32,692 bases of DNA from Methylobacterium aquaticum (GCF_001043915.1 NZ_LABX01000113.1:1-32692); one strand, 5' to 3'. Shown: positions 23,927-31,538, counted from the stretch's first letter. Numbers and translations: made by a program. The notes: generated by a model not told the origin, from the letters alone.

Positions 23927-24413
23927 GCGCCGCACCTCTCGCCGCGCGATCCTCGCCGGTCTCGCCGCCTCGACGGTGCCCGCCGGCATCGGCCTCGCTA
24001 ACCCGGGGTCGGGTGCAGTCGCTTCCCCGGATGCCGCGTTGCTCGCCATCGCGCCCGCGCTCCTGCCCTTGCTGGAACGGGCGGAGGCTATGGGGCCGCA
24101 AATCGCGTGCCTTTACGAAGAGGCTGACGAAGCTCGGCAAGGTGTAGGCGTTCTGATAAATTACGCCGCAGCACAAGTCGCCTTTAACGAAGCAAGCGAT
24201 CGCAACGGCTATGGTCGTCTATGGCAGGAGCGCGCTGATATTCTGGATCGGGCGGAAGAGATAATCTTGCCCTTCCTACTCGAACCCCCGCAGACCCTTG
24301 ACGGTTTGTTGCTCAAGGCGCGGTTCGCGGCTGCAATGGACTTCGATTGGGTGGTTCAAGATGACGTTGCGAAGCTGATCGCGCAGCGGTGGGGCGTGGA
24401 GGTGTCGTTATGA
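23919..24413 (+). CDS. Unknown protein with Tat-like N-terminus
   Basis: I place the start at ATG 23919, overlapping the previous stop by 8 bp, giving 164 residues. The N-terminus RRTSRRAILAGLAASTVPAGIGLA resembles a twin-arginine signal (SRRAILAG) with a hydrophobic core, so the protein may be exported folded. The rest is helical, with aromatic residues and many acidic ones. The family is not recognised. It overlaps the next gene by ATGA. Confidence 0.6.
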   Translation: MAERRTSRRAILAGLAASTVPAGIGLANPGSGAVASPDAALLAIAPALLPLLERAEAMGPQIACLYEEADEARQGVGVLINYAAAQVAFNEASDRNGYGRLWQERADILDRAEEIILPFLLEPPQTLDGLLLKARFAAAMDFDWVVQDDVAKLIAQRWGVEVSL

Positions 24414-24682
24414 GCATCTCAGTCGGGAACACAGAAGCACCTACCCTCGACGATCTCGCCTCTGATGCCCTGAATCTGCGCAACGCCGCCGTAGTGACCC
24501 GTATAATCCTGGAGCATTGCCTTGCGGTGCCGCATGGTACTGCATACGGAACTTACAAAACCTTCAATCTGCTTCCACAACAGATCGAAGCTGTTTTCTA
24601 TTCTATGGGCCATCTAGAGGATATGTGCAGGGATCTTGCCGCCGCAATGGCGAGATACCAGTTGGCGGGAATGCCGAGATGA
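24410..24682 (+). CDS. Unknown small protein
   Basis: This 90-residue protein starts within the previous stop codon (ATGA) and ends within the next start. It is a helical protein (LDDLASDALNLRNAAVVTRI, then IEAVFYSMGHLEDMCRDLAA) with no signal or membrane segment. The family is not recognised. Position in the overlapping cluster is the main support. Confidence 0.6.
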   Translation: MSISVGNTEAPTLDDLASDALNLRNAAVVTRIILEHCLAVPHGTAYGTYKTFNLLPQQIEAVFYSMGHLEDMCRDLAAAMARYQLAGMPR

Positions 24683-24858
24683 GCTTCTTCCGGCTCATTC
24701 GCGCCCGATGGCTGATGCGAGGCGCCCGCGCCGACTTCGATCGTTCGGAGCGGCACCGGGAGATCGCGCGAGCCTACTGCAACCGGGCTACCGCCCGCCT
24801 CGACGTGGCTGACGCCATCCTAGTCGAGCAACGCACCGCCCTGACGCATCGCGTCTGA
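24679..24858 (+). CDS. Unknown small basic protein, last cargo gene
   Basis: This 59-residue protein starts in the stop codon of the previous gene (ATGA). It is Arg/Ala-rich and helical (FRLIRARWLMRGARADFDRSE). It is the last gene before the right attachment site. It could be a small nucleic-acid-binding protein or simply a helical partner of the preceding protein. Confidence 0.55.
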   Translation: MSFFRLIRARWLMRGARADFDRSERHREIARAYCNRATARLDVADAILVEQRTALTHRV

Positions 24859-24975
24859 CAGCCGGTCCGGAGGTTTGCCGCGCCCCCCTACCGGCCGCTG
24901 GCGGACTCTATGACCCTGGGGAAGTCAGAACGAGGCTGCCTGAGGCATCTTGAACCATCAGGGCCGGGGTGCGCT

Positions 24976-24994
24976 GTTACCCGTGGCGTTACCC
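24976..24994. promoter_or_regulatory. Candidate integrase arm-binding sites, right end
   Basis: GTTACCC occurs at 24976-24982 and 24988-24994, 12 bp apart in direct orientation and 40-57 bp inside attR. The same motif occurs twice at the left end. Confidence 0.45.
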
Positions 24995-25022
24995 CGGCCC
25001 TCGACCGCAAACCCTGATATTG

Positions 25023-25034
25023 AGCTAAGTGCTG
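25023..25034 (-). repeat. 12-bp terminal inverted repeat, right copy
   Basis: AGCTAAGTGCTG is the exact reverse complement of 8462-8473. It touches the CCA end of the tRNA gene at attR. Confidence 0.45.
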
Positions 25035-25086
25035 GTGCGGACGGCGGGACTCGAACCCGCACGACCAGAGGTCGCAAGATTTTAAG
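25033..25086 (+). repeat. attR: right 54-bp direct repeat (3' part of tRNA-Leu)
   Basis: This is identical to 8346-8399 and forms the 3' part of the intact tRNA gene. After integration the element supplies this 3' part and so restores the tRNA. Confidence 0.93.
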
Positions 25087-25118
25087 TCTCGTGCGTCTAC
25101 CGATTCCGCCACGTCCGC
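25033..25118 (-). tRNA. tRNA-Leu (anticodon UAA)
   Basis: The 86-nt minus-strand gene folds as a class II tRNA. The acceptor stem is GCGGACG pairing with CGTCCGC, then A and the encoded CCA. The anticodon arm is CGAGA-CUUAAAA-UCUUG with anticodon UAA. There is a long variable arm, and the T arm has the GTTCGAGTC loop. It reads leucine UUA/UUG codons. The 3' part comes from the inserted element (attR), the 5' part from the chromosome, so the gene is restored. Confidence 0.96.
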
Positions 25119-25140
25119 GCGGGCGATGCCCAGCCGGTCT

Positions 25141-25169
25141 GGGGTAGCCGGGGGCGGGGCGCAGATCAA
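25141..25169 (-). promoter_or_regulatory. Candidate promoter of tRNA-Leu
   Basis: On the minus strand TTGATC (25169-25164) and TACCCC (25146-25141) are 17 bp apart. Transcription would start about 17 bp before the tRNA. The -10 box is a poor match, so this is tentative. Confidence 0.4.
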
Positions 25170-25299
25170 GGCCCTGTCAGGCGGAACCCAGGGCCCCGAA
25201 CGCGGGTTCGTGGGAGTCTAGGTTTGGCTCGAAGGCTGACTCATCCGGCGGGGTTGAGGAGCCACGCGGATGAGCTTGACGATTCTGGAGCGCCTGCCG

Positions 25300-25490
25300 A
25301 AGTCGCGGGCGGACGCCCGGGCGGGACCCACCTCGCCGTCCTGCGTCGCTTTCGGCCCTACCACCACGGCGAGCCGGGCGGACGCGGGCTGACGATCCTG
25401 ACGAACCGGATCAATTCAGCGCTGTTCTCGGCCGCCTTCACCGGCTGGGTGCGCGAGACCCGGCCGGGGCGGCGGCACGACGGCGTCAGA
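25300..25490 (+). pseudogene. ISAs1-like transposase fragment
   Basis: The plus-strand reading contains HLAVLRRFRPYHHGEPGG, then LTILTNRINSALFSAAFTGWV, a pattern I know from the N-terminal region of ISAs1-family transposases (LRRF-PYHHG-PG--WLTILMNRINPALF). The rest of the transposase, including the catalytic core, is missing and the frame loses similarity at both sides, so it is a decayed remnant of roughly 50-60 codons. It lies just outside the tRNA-Leu gene. No gene is otherwise seen between the tRNA and ubiB. Confidence 0.55.
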
Positions 25491-25634
25491 GGCCGGAGAC
25501 ATGACTGCCCCTGAATCGATTGGCACGAGCCGAGGCTCGCGACTCCGTGCGAAACGGGGGCCGTCCATCCATGACCCGGAGGGTTGGAAAGGCGCGAGAG
25601 CGACGATCTCAGAGGGTCTGTCGACGACGCTGTC

Positions 25635-27185
25635 TCACCGCAACGCGATCGCCAGCAACGACCCGGCGATCACCCACAAGGCCAGGGTCGACCACACCAC
25701 GCGCCTGGTCTCGACACGGATGCGGCGCTCCAGGCGGGACGCCTCGCGCGGGCCGTCCTCGTCGAGGCGCACCAGCACGCGCTTCATCCGCTGGGCGAGG
25801 TCGGGCACGTCCGCCACCACGTCGGCCAGGGTCAGCACCGCGCGGCGGGCCTGGTCGGCTCGGCCGATCGGTCCGAGGTTGCGGCCGAGCCAGGCGCGCA
25901 CCACCGGCTCGGCGGTGGTCCACATGTCGAGGCGCGGATCGAGCGAGCGGGCGACGCCCTCGACCACCACCATGGTCTTCTGGAGCATCACCAGCTCGGT
26001 GCGGGTGCTCATGTCGAAGAGCGCGGTGACGTCGAAGAGGAGCGTCAGCACCTTCGCCATCGAGATCTCGTCGGCCCGGCGCTGGTGGATCGGCTCCCCG
26101 ATCGCCCGGATGGCTTGGGCGAAATCGTCGACGGAATGGTGCGACGGGACGTAGCCGGCCTCGAAATGCACCTCCGCCACCCGGCGGTAGTCGCGCAGGA
26201 TGAAGCCGAGGAGGATCTCCGCCAGGAAGCGGCGCTCCTTCAGCCCGAGCCGGCCCATGATGCCGAAATCGACCGCCACGAGCCGCCCGGCCGGATCGAC
26301 GAACAGGTTGCCGGGATGCATGTCGGCGTGGAAGAAACCGTCCCGGATCGCATGGCGCAGGAAGGACTGGATCACGGTCCGGCCCAAAGCCGCCACGTCA
26401 TGGCCGGCCTCGACGATGGCTTGCCGGTCGTTGAGGCGGATGCCGTCGATCCACTCGCTCGCCAGCACGTCGCGCCCGGTCAGCTCCCAGACCGGTTGCG
26501 GCACCCGGAATTCGGGGTCGTCCTTGATGTTCTCGGCCAGTTCCGAGAGGGCGGCGGCTTCGAGCCGCAGGTCCATCTCCATGGCGACCGAGCGGGCGAG
26601 CGTCTCCACCACCTCGCGCGGGCGCAGGCGCTCGGCCTCGGGTCGCAGAGCCTCGACCACCCGGGCCATGAAGCGCATCGCCTGGATGTCGCGGGTGAAG
26701 CGCTCGCGCACGCCGGGCCGCATGACCTTGACGGCGACGACCCGCTCGGTGCCGTCGGCCTCGACGAGATGCGCCTTGTGGACCTGGGCGATCGAGGCGG
26801 CGGCGATCGGCTCGCTGAATGCGGTGAACAACTCGGAGAGCGGCTTGCCGAGGGTCGATTCGAGGATCGCGACCGCCACGTCCTGCGGGAAGGGCGGCAC
26901 CCGGTCCTGCAACCGCTCCAGGTCGCGGGCCGCCGCCATGCCGACGATGTCGGGCCGGGTCGCCAGGAACTGGCCGAACTTGACGTAGGACGGCCCGAGG
27001 CGCGTCAGCGCCGCGGGCAGGCGGCCGGGGCCGAGGCCCGGGCGTTCGAGCTTGCGGCCGAGCCGCAGGACGACGCGCAGATGGGGCGGGAGCGCGGCTT
27101 CATCGACGAAGGACAGGCCGCCCTCGCGGGCCATCACCCAGCCGACATGGATGCCCCGCGCGAGGTGGGCGACGAGGCTCAGCAC
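25635..27185 (-). CDS. ubiB: UbiB family atypical kinase/ATPase for ubiquinone synthesis
   Basis: This 516-residue protein supports ubiquinone biosynthesis in the inner membrane. It has the KxGQ motif (VKFGQ, K69), the Ala-rich nucleotide loop AAASIAQVH (128-136), the Lys K153 of AVKV, the catalytic loop HADMHPGN (286-293) and DFG (306-308). A C-terminal transmembrane helix (about 496-515) anchors it, as in the UbiB family. The family is now seen as an ATPase/kinase that helps extract or organise lipid intermediates, not a hydroxylase. It starts 10 bp after ubiE on the same strand, so they form an operon. The stop lies about 145 bp from the transposase remnant. Confidence 0.95.
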   Translation of the reverse strand: MLSLVAHLARGIHVGWVMAREGGLSFVDEAALPPHLRVVLRLGRKLERPGLGPGRLPAALTRLGPSYVKFGQFLATRPDIVGMAAARDLERLQDRVPPFPQDVAVAILESTLGKPLSELFTAFSEPIAAASIAQVHKAHLVEADGTERVVAVKVMRPGVRERFTRDIQAMRFMARVVEALRPEAERLRPREVVETLARSVAMEMDLRLEAAALSELAENIKDDPEFRVPQPVWELTGRDVLASEWIDGIRLNDRQAIVEAGHDVAALGRTVIQSFLRHAIRDGFFHADMHPGNLFVDPAGRLVAVDFGIMGRLGLKERRFLAEILLGFILRDYRRVAEVHFEAGYVPSHHSVDDFAQAIRAIGEPIHQRRADEISMAKVLTLLFDVTALFDMSTRTELVMLQKTMVVVEGVARSLDPRLDMWTTAEPVVRAWLGRNLGPIGRADQARRAVLTLADVVADVPDLAQRMKRVLVRLDEDGPREASRLERRIRVETRRVVWSTLALWVIAGSLLAIALR

Positions 27186-27195
27186 GGGCGAGGTC

Positions 27196-27954
27196 TCACG
27201 CGAGCTTCCAGCCGGAATGGATGGCGCAGATCCCGCCCGAGAGCGGCCGATGGGTGACGTGGCCGAAGCCGGCCTCCTCGATCATCCGGGCGAAGCTCCC
27301 GGCCGTGGGGAAGCGGCGGATCGACTCGACGAGGTACTGGTAGGATTCCTTGTCGCCGGCGACCAGCGCGCCGAGGCGCGGGATCACCTTGAACGAATAG
27401 GCCTCGTAGATCCTGTCGAGCCCCGGCACGTCGACATGAGAGAATTCGAGGCACAGGAAACGCCCGCCGACCTTGAGCACCCGGTGGGCCTCGGCCAGGG
27501 CCAGCTCGATCCGCGGCACGTTCCGGATGCCGAAGGCGATCGTATAGGCGTCGAAGGTGTCCGACGGCAGCGGCAGCGACTCGGCATTGCCGGCCACGAA
27601 ATCAATGCGGGAGCCGTAAGCGTGCCCGGCGCGCTCGCGGCCGACGCCGAGCATCGCCTCGTTGATGTCGAGGACCGTGACCTTCGTGTCGGGGCCGCCG
27701 GCCTCCAGCGTGCGGAACGCAATGTCGCCGGTGCCGCCGGCGACATCCAGCAGCCGGAACGGCCGGGTGCGCGAGGGGCGTAAGCTCGACACGAAGGCGC
27801 TCTTCCACGCCCGGTGCAGGCCCCCCGACATCAGGTCGTTCATCAGGTCGTAGCGCTTGGCCACCGAGCGGAAGACCTCGTTGACGCGGTCCTGCTTCTC
27901 CGCGAGCCTGACGCGCTCGAAGCCGAAATCGGTGCTGGTCTCGTCGCCGGCCAT
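27196..27954 (-). CDS. ubiE: Ubiquinone/menaquinone C-methyltransferase UbiE
   Basis: The enzyme methylates the benzoquinol ring in ubiquinone synthesis using S-adenosylmethionine. I start at ATG 27954 (252 residues), where the typical N-terminus [31 protein letters not shown] begins shortly after; the open frame extends much further upstream without support. The SAM motif is [13 protein letters not shown] (about 68-80), followed by [12 protein letters not shown]. Other family marks are [16 protein letters not shown] and the C-terminal [12 protein letters not shown]. It precedes ubiB on the same strand and diverges from mutM with 117 bp between the starts, which must hold both promoters. Confidence 0.95.
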   Translation of the reverse strand: MAGDETSTDFGFERVRLAEKQDRVNEVFRSVAKRYDLMNDLMSGGLHRAWKSAFVSSLRPSRTRPFRLLDVAGGTGDIAFRTLEAGGPDTKVTVLDINEAMLGVGRERAGHAYGSRIDFVAGNAESLPLPSDTFDAYTIAFGIRNVPRIELALAEAHRVLKVGGRFLCLEFSHVDVPGLDRIYEAYSFKVIPRLGALVAGDKESYQYLVESIRRFPTAGSFARMIEEAGFGHVTHRPLSGGICAIHSGWKLA

Positions 27955-28071
27955 GCCTTCAGGTCCCCTGTCGTGGCGCCTGCATAGCGAAGCCGGGGGG
28001 AAAGCACCATCTGGACCCGCATCTTCGCGGGGTACGCTTCGTCGCGCCCGCCCCATCCTCAGGGACGAGAG

Positions 28072-28962
28072 ATGCCCGAACTGCCCGAAGTCGAGACCGT
28101 GCGCCGCGGACTGGAGCCCGCCCTGGTCGGCGCCCGCTTCACCGAGGTCGTGCTGAACCGGCCGAACCTGCGCTTCCCCTTCCCGCCGCGTTTCGCTGCC
28201 CGTGTGAAGGGCCAGGCGGTTACGTCCCTGTCGCGGCGCGCCAAGTACCTCGTTGCCGACCTCTCCTCCGGCGAGGCGCTCATCATGCATCTCGGCATGA
28301 GCGGGCGCTTCGACGTGCAGCTGCCCGACGGCCGCACCGTCTCGCCCGGCGACTTCTACCTCGAGGGCGCGCAGGGGCAGGCGAAGCACGACCACGTCGA
28401 CTTTCAGCTCTCGAACGGGGCCCGGGTCGTCTATAACGACGCCCGCCGCTTCGGCTTCATGGACCTGGTGCCGTCCGCCGACCTCGCCACCTGCCGCCAC
28501 TTCGCCGGCATGGGGATCGAGCCCCTGGGCAACGCACTCTCGGGCGAGACGATCGCGCGGCTGTTCGCGGGCAAGCGCACGCCGCTCAAGGCCGCGCTCC
28601 TCGACCAGCGGCTGATCGCGGGCCTCGGCAACATCTATGTCTGCGAGGCGCTGCACCGGGCGGGTCTCCACCCGGAGGCCCCGGCCGGATCGCTCGCGGA
28701 TGCCGCCGGCCGCCCGACCGCGAAGGCCAAGCGCCTCGCCGTCGTGATCCGCGACGTGCTGACCGAGGCGGTAGCGGCGGGCGGCTCGACCCTGCGCGAC
28801 TACGTCCAGACCGACGGCAGCCAGGGCGCCTTCCAGCACGCCTTCCGGGTCTACGACCGGGAGGGGCTGAGCTGCACGGTGAAGGGCTGCCGTGGGGTGG
28901 TGCGGCGGCTGGTGCAGTCGGGGCGGTCGACGTTTTATTGTGAGGTGTGCCAGCCGAGGTGA
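28072..28962 (+). CDS. mutM: Formamidopyrimidine-DNA glycosylase (Fpg/MutM)
   Basis: The enzyme removes oxidised purines such as 8-oxoguanine from DNA and cuts the strand by beta,delta-elimination. The N-terminus [13 protein letters not shown] gives, after Met removal, the catalytic Pro and Glu. The helix-two-turn-helix region holds [19 protein letters not shown]. The C-terminal zinc finger has C268, C273, C290 and C293. The length of 296 residues is normal. It diverges from ubiE and ends before a palindromic repeat. Confidence 0.97.
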   Translation: MPELPEVETVRRGLEPALVGARFTEVVLNRPNLRFPFPPRFAARVKGQAVTSLSRRAKYLVADLSSGEALIMHLGMSGRFDVQLPDGRTVSPGDFYLEGAQGQAKHDHVDFQLSNGARVVYNDARRFGFMDLVPSADLATCRHFAGMGIEPLGNALSGETIARLFAGKRTPLKAALLDQRLIAGLGNIYVCEALHRAGLHPEAPAGSLADAAGRPTAKAKRLAVVIRDVLTEAVAAGGSTLRDYVQTDGSQGAFQHAFRVYDREGLSCTVKGCRGVVRRLVQSGRSTFYCEVCQPR

Positions 28963-29354
28963 GGGGGCGGCCAGCGATGTCCGATCTCCTCGACCACAGC
29001 CTCCTCCCTATCGCGGACGACGCCCGGACCTAAGCCGATTTCGCCGAAGTGGTCACCGGTTCGGCGGCAAAAATCTGCGATCAAACAAGAACCTAGGCCG
29101 ACGAAGCGTTGGCCTGCCAACGCCAGTCTGCTGAGTGGGAGACCTCCGGCCGCCTGGATGGCAGCCGGGGGAGCCTCGTCCGGAGACACACCTTCACCGC
29201 GAATCTGCGGCTCGCGGCACTCCCTGAACGGGAGCGGAGCCCTCTCCCCGCCCGCGATGAGAAGGACGAACCCGCGTGTGTCCATGACGCCGAGCCGTCT
29301 CGGTGCAGGCCGCGAACGCTTCCAACCCGCCCCGCGATCAGGCCGGAATCGTGC
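28963..29354. other. Non-coding region between mutM and the SDR gene
   Basis: The two genes converge here. The only structure I see is the 93-bp palindromic repeat (29031-29123). The remaining 230 bp before the SDR stop codon have no convincing gene. Confidence 0.6.
29031..29123 (+). repeat. REP-like palindromic repeat, copy 2
   Basis: This 93-bp copy is inverted relative to 1-93 and differs at 6 positions. It sits in the gap between the convergent mutM and SDR genes, a place typical for REP/BIME-type elements and bidirectional terminators. Its palindromes are described for copy 1. Confidence 0.8.
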
Positions 29355-30104
29355 TCACACCGTCCGCCCTCCATCGATCGGCATCTCCACCCCCGTAATG
29401 AACTCCGCCTCGTCCGAGGCCAGGAACAACGCCACGTTGGCGATGTCGGAGGCCCGCGACATCCGGCCCAGCGGGATCGTGGCGACGAACTTCGCCCGGT
29501 TCTCCGGCGTGTCGGGCACGCCCATGAAGGCTTCGAGCAGGCCGGTCTCGCCCATCACCGGGCAGAGCGCGTTGACGCGGATCTTCCACGGCGCCAGCTC
29601 GACGGCGAGCGACTTCGACATCAGGTTCACCGCCCCCTTCGAGGCGTTGTACCAGGTCAGGCCGGGACGGGGCCGGATGCCGGCGGTCGAACCGACATTG
29701 AGGATCACGCCGCCGCCATTGTCGCGCATCGCCGGGGCCAGCGCCCGGACGAAGTGGAAGATCGACTTCACGTTGACCCGGAAGACCCGGTCGAAGGCGT
29801 CCTCGTCCACCTCCATCAGCGGCTGGTTGCGGTGGGTGGTGCCGGCATTGTTGACCAGGATGTGCGGCGTGCCGAACGCCTCGGTGGTGCGCCGCACCGC
29901 CGCCTCGACATCGAGCGCGCTGCCGACATCCGCCGCGATGGCGATGGCGGATTCACCGATCTCACCCGCCACCCGCTCGGCCGCGTCGCCGCGCAAATCG
30001 AGCACCGCGACCTTGGCGCCTTCCTGGGCATAGCGCTTGGCGATGCCCTCGCCGAAGCCGCCGCCGGCGCCGGTGACGATCGCGATCTTGCCGTCGAGCC
30101 TCAT
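29355..30104 (-). CDS. Short-chain dehydrogenase/reductase (SDR)
   Basis: I place the start at ATG 30104, preceded by AAGGAG with 8-nt spacing; a GTG at 30113 overlaps this ribosome binding site and is less likely. The 249-residue protein has the NAD(P)-binding TGAGGGFG (11-18), NNAG (85-88) and the catalytic S139, Y152 and K156 (YNASK). Asp-36 after the second strand (VAVLDLRGD) suggests preference for NAD over NADP. The C-terminal FITGVEMPIDGGRTV is typical. It is the last gene of the liv-type operon (20 bp after livF), so it may act on the transported compound or its product; the substrate is unknown. Confidence 0.9.
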   Translation of the reverse strand: MRLDGKIAIVTGAGGGFGEGIAKRYAQEGAKVAVLDLRGDAAERVAGEIGESAIAIAADVGSALDVEAAVRRTTEAFGTPHILVNNAGTTHRNQPLMEVDEDAFDRVFRVNVKSIFHFVRALAPAMRDNGGGVILNVGSTAGIRPRPGLTWYNASKGAVNLMSKSLAVELAPWKIRVNALCPVMGETGLLEAFMGVPDTPENRAKFVATIPLGRMSRASDIANVALFLASDEAEFITGVEMPIDGGRTV

Positions 30105-30124
30105 GGAAAACACTCCTTGTTACG

Positions 30125-30781
30125 TCAGGCGGCCGAAATCTCGCCGCGCTCGATCTGGATGGTGGTGTCGACGAGCGCCCGCAGCAGGTCGGGGCTGCTC
30201 TCGGTGATCAGGATCGCGACGTCGGGGAGCGCGGCCCGCAGGCGGGCGAGGGCCTCGGCGTAGCGAAGGGCGAGCGCCGGGGCGAGGCCCTGGAACGGCT
30301 CGTCGAGGAGCACCGCGCGGGTGCCGACCATCAGGGCGCGACCGAGCGCCACCATCTTGCCCTGGCCGCCCGACAGGCCCGCCGCCTTGCGGGGGGCGAA
30401 GTCCTTCAGTTCCGGCAGCAGCGCGTAGACGGCCTCCAGCCGCCGCGACACCTCGGCCTTCGGCAGGCCCAGCACCTGGGCCGGCAGCAGCAGGTTGTCC
30501 TGCACCGTGAAGCTGCCGAACAGCTTGCGCTCCTCCGGAGCGTAGCCGATGCCGAGCCGCGCCCGGTGATGGGCCGGAACGGTCCCGGCCTCCCGCCCGT
30601 CGAGCACGAGCCGGCCGGCCTGGAGGGGCAGGAGCCCCATCAGGGCGCGCAAGGTCGTGGTCTTGCCGGCGCCGTTGCGGCCGATCAGCGCCACGCGCCC
30701 GCCGGGCGGCACATCGAGCGAGACCCCGCGCAGCACCGGCGCCCCGGCGATCGCCACCGCCGCCCCCTCAAGCCGCAGCAT
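30125..30781 (-). CDS. livF: Branched-chain amino-acid-type ABC transporter ATPase LivF
   Basis: This 218-residue cytoplasmic ATPase powers uptake with LivG. Walker A is GRNGAGKT (34-41), the signature is LSGGQGKMVALGRALM, and Walker B is AVLLDEPFQGLAP. The motif YAPEERKLFGSFTVQDNL is typical of LivF. It is slightly short for the family (usual length about 235), and the C-terminus ends soon after the H-loop region, where ESSPD stands in place of the usual His motif. It overlaps livG by 14 bp and is followed by the SDR gene. Confidence 0.88.
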   Translation of the reverse strand: MLRLEGAAVAIAGAPVLRGVSLDVPPGGRVALIGRNGAGKTTTLRALMGLLPLQAGRLVLDGREAGTVPAHHRARLGIGYAPEERKLFGSFTVQDNLLLPAQVLGLPKAEVSRRLEAVYALLPELKDFAPRKAAGLSGGQGKMVALGRALMVGTRAVLLDEPFQGLAPALALRYAEALARLRAALPDVAILITESSPDLLRALVDTTIQIERGEISAA

Positions 30782-31538
30782 GGGCGCCTCCTGCCGGTGC
30801 GATGCCGATCACCGTGCGCTGCACCTCCGGATCGTTGAGGATCCGGGCGGGAGGCCCGAGCGCCGCGATCCTGCCCTGGCCCCAGACCGCGACCCGGTCG
30901 GCGAAGCGCCCGACCACCTCCATGTCGTGCTCCACGAAGACCGCCGTCACGCCCGCCTCGCGCAGGACCCGCACCAGGGTCTCGACGATCGCCATCTTCT
31001 CGGCCGCCGCGACGCCGCTCGTCGGCTCGTCCATCAGGAGGAGGCGGGGGCGCAAAGCCACCGCCATGGCGATGTCGACGAGCTTGCGGGCGCCCTCGTT
31101 GAGGGCGTCGGCCCGCATCTCGGCGATGCGCGACAGGCCGAAGCGCCCGATCAGCTCGGCCGCCTCGTCGCGGAAGCGCGGGCGCAGCAGGGGAGTCAGC
31201 ACCGACCACACGCCCTCGCGGGCCGCGACCGCGAGGGCCACGTTCTGCAACACGCTGTGCTCGGTGAAGAGCTGCGGCAGCTGGAAGCTGCGGGCGACGC
31301 CGAGCCCGACGATGCGCCGCGGCGACAGGCCGAGGATCGGCCGGCCCTCGAAGGCGATCGAGCCGCCCTGGGGTTTGAGGTAGCCGGTCGTCATGTTGAT
31401 GAAGGTGGTCTTGCCGGCCCCGTTCGGGCCGATGATCGCCAGGAACTCGCCGGCCTCGACGTCGAGGTCGATCCCGTCCGCCGCCTTGAGGCCGCCGAAG
31501 GCGAGGCGCAGGTCACGGGCCTGGAGGAGCGCGGTCAT
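30768..31538 (-). CDS. livG: Branched-chain amino-acid-type ABC transporter ATPase LivG
   Basis: I start at ATG 31538, which overlaps the livM stop codon in ATGA (256 residues). Walker A is GPNGAGKT (37-44); GVARSFQLPQLFTEHSVLQNV is the LivG Q-loop region. Walker B is LLLMDEPTSG and the switch His is in VFVEHDMEVV. The ABC signature reads LNEGARKL instead of LSxGQ, an unusual form. The ATPase pairs with LivF below the LivH/LivM membrane pair. The substrate may be a branched-chain amino acid, urea or a related small organic compound. Confidence 0.9.
   Translation of the reverse strand: MTALLQARDLRLAFGGLKAADGIDLDVEAGEFLAIIGPNGAGKTTFINMTTGYLKPQGGSIAFEGRPILGLSPRRIVGLGVARSFQLPQLFTEHSVLQNVALAVAAREGVWSVLTPLLRPRFRDEAAELIGRFGLSRIAEMRADALNEGARKLVDIAMAVALRPRLLLMDEPTSGVAAAEKMAIVETLVRVLREAGVTAVFVEHDMEVVGRFADRVAVWGQGRIAALGPPARILNDPEVQRTVIGIAPAGGAHAAA

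Larger units (their letters stand above)
8346..25086 (+). mobile_element. Integrated phage-derived element in tRNA-Leu(UAA): reduced prophage or phage satellite
   Basis: The element is bounded by a perfect 54-bp direct repeat (8346-8399 and 25033-25086) equal to the 3' part of the tRNA-Leu gene, and one unit is about 16.7 kb. A tyrosine integrase lies beside the left end and an intact tRNA at the right end. Gene order is integrase, unknown AT-rich gene, AlpA-like regulator, primase-polymerase/ATPase, iteron-like region, serine recombinase, terminase, HTH protein, prohead protease, tape measure, then cargo. No portal, major capsid, tail tube, baseplate, lysis or CI-like repressor gene is visible. 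Codon use and base composition are less GC-rich than the flanks, and two genes are markedly AT-rich. The boundaries are firm; the biological class (satellite or decayed prophage) is open. Confidence 0.9.

Noticed and set aside
25584..27257. A 557-residue plus-strand frame opposite ubiB
   Set aside because: It is the antisense of a clear ubiB gene; long antisense frames are common in very GC-rich DNA.
27955..28839. Long N-terminal extension of UbiE
   Set aside because: It is antisense to mutM and the intergenic region; the UbiE family N-terminus starts at 27954.
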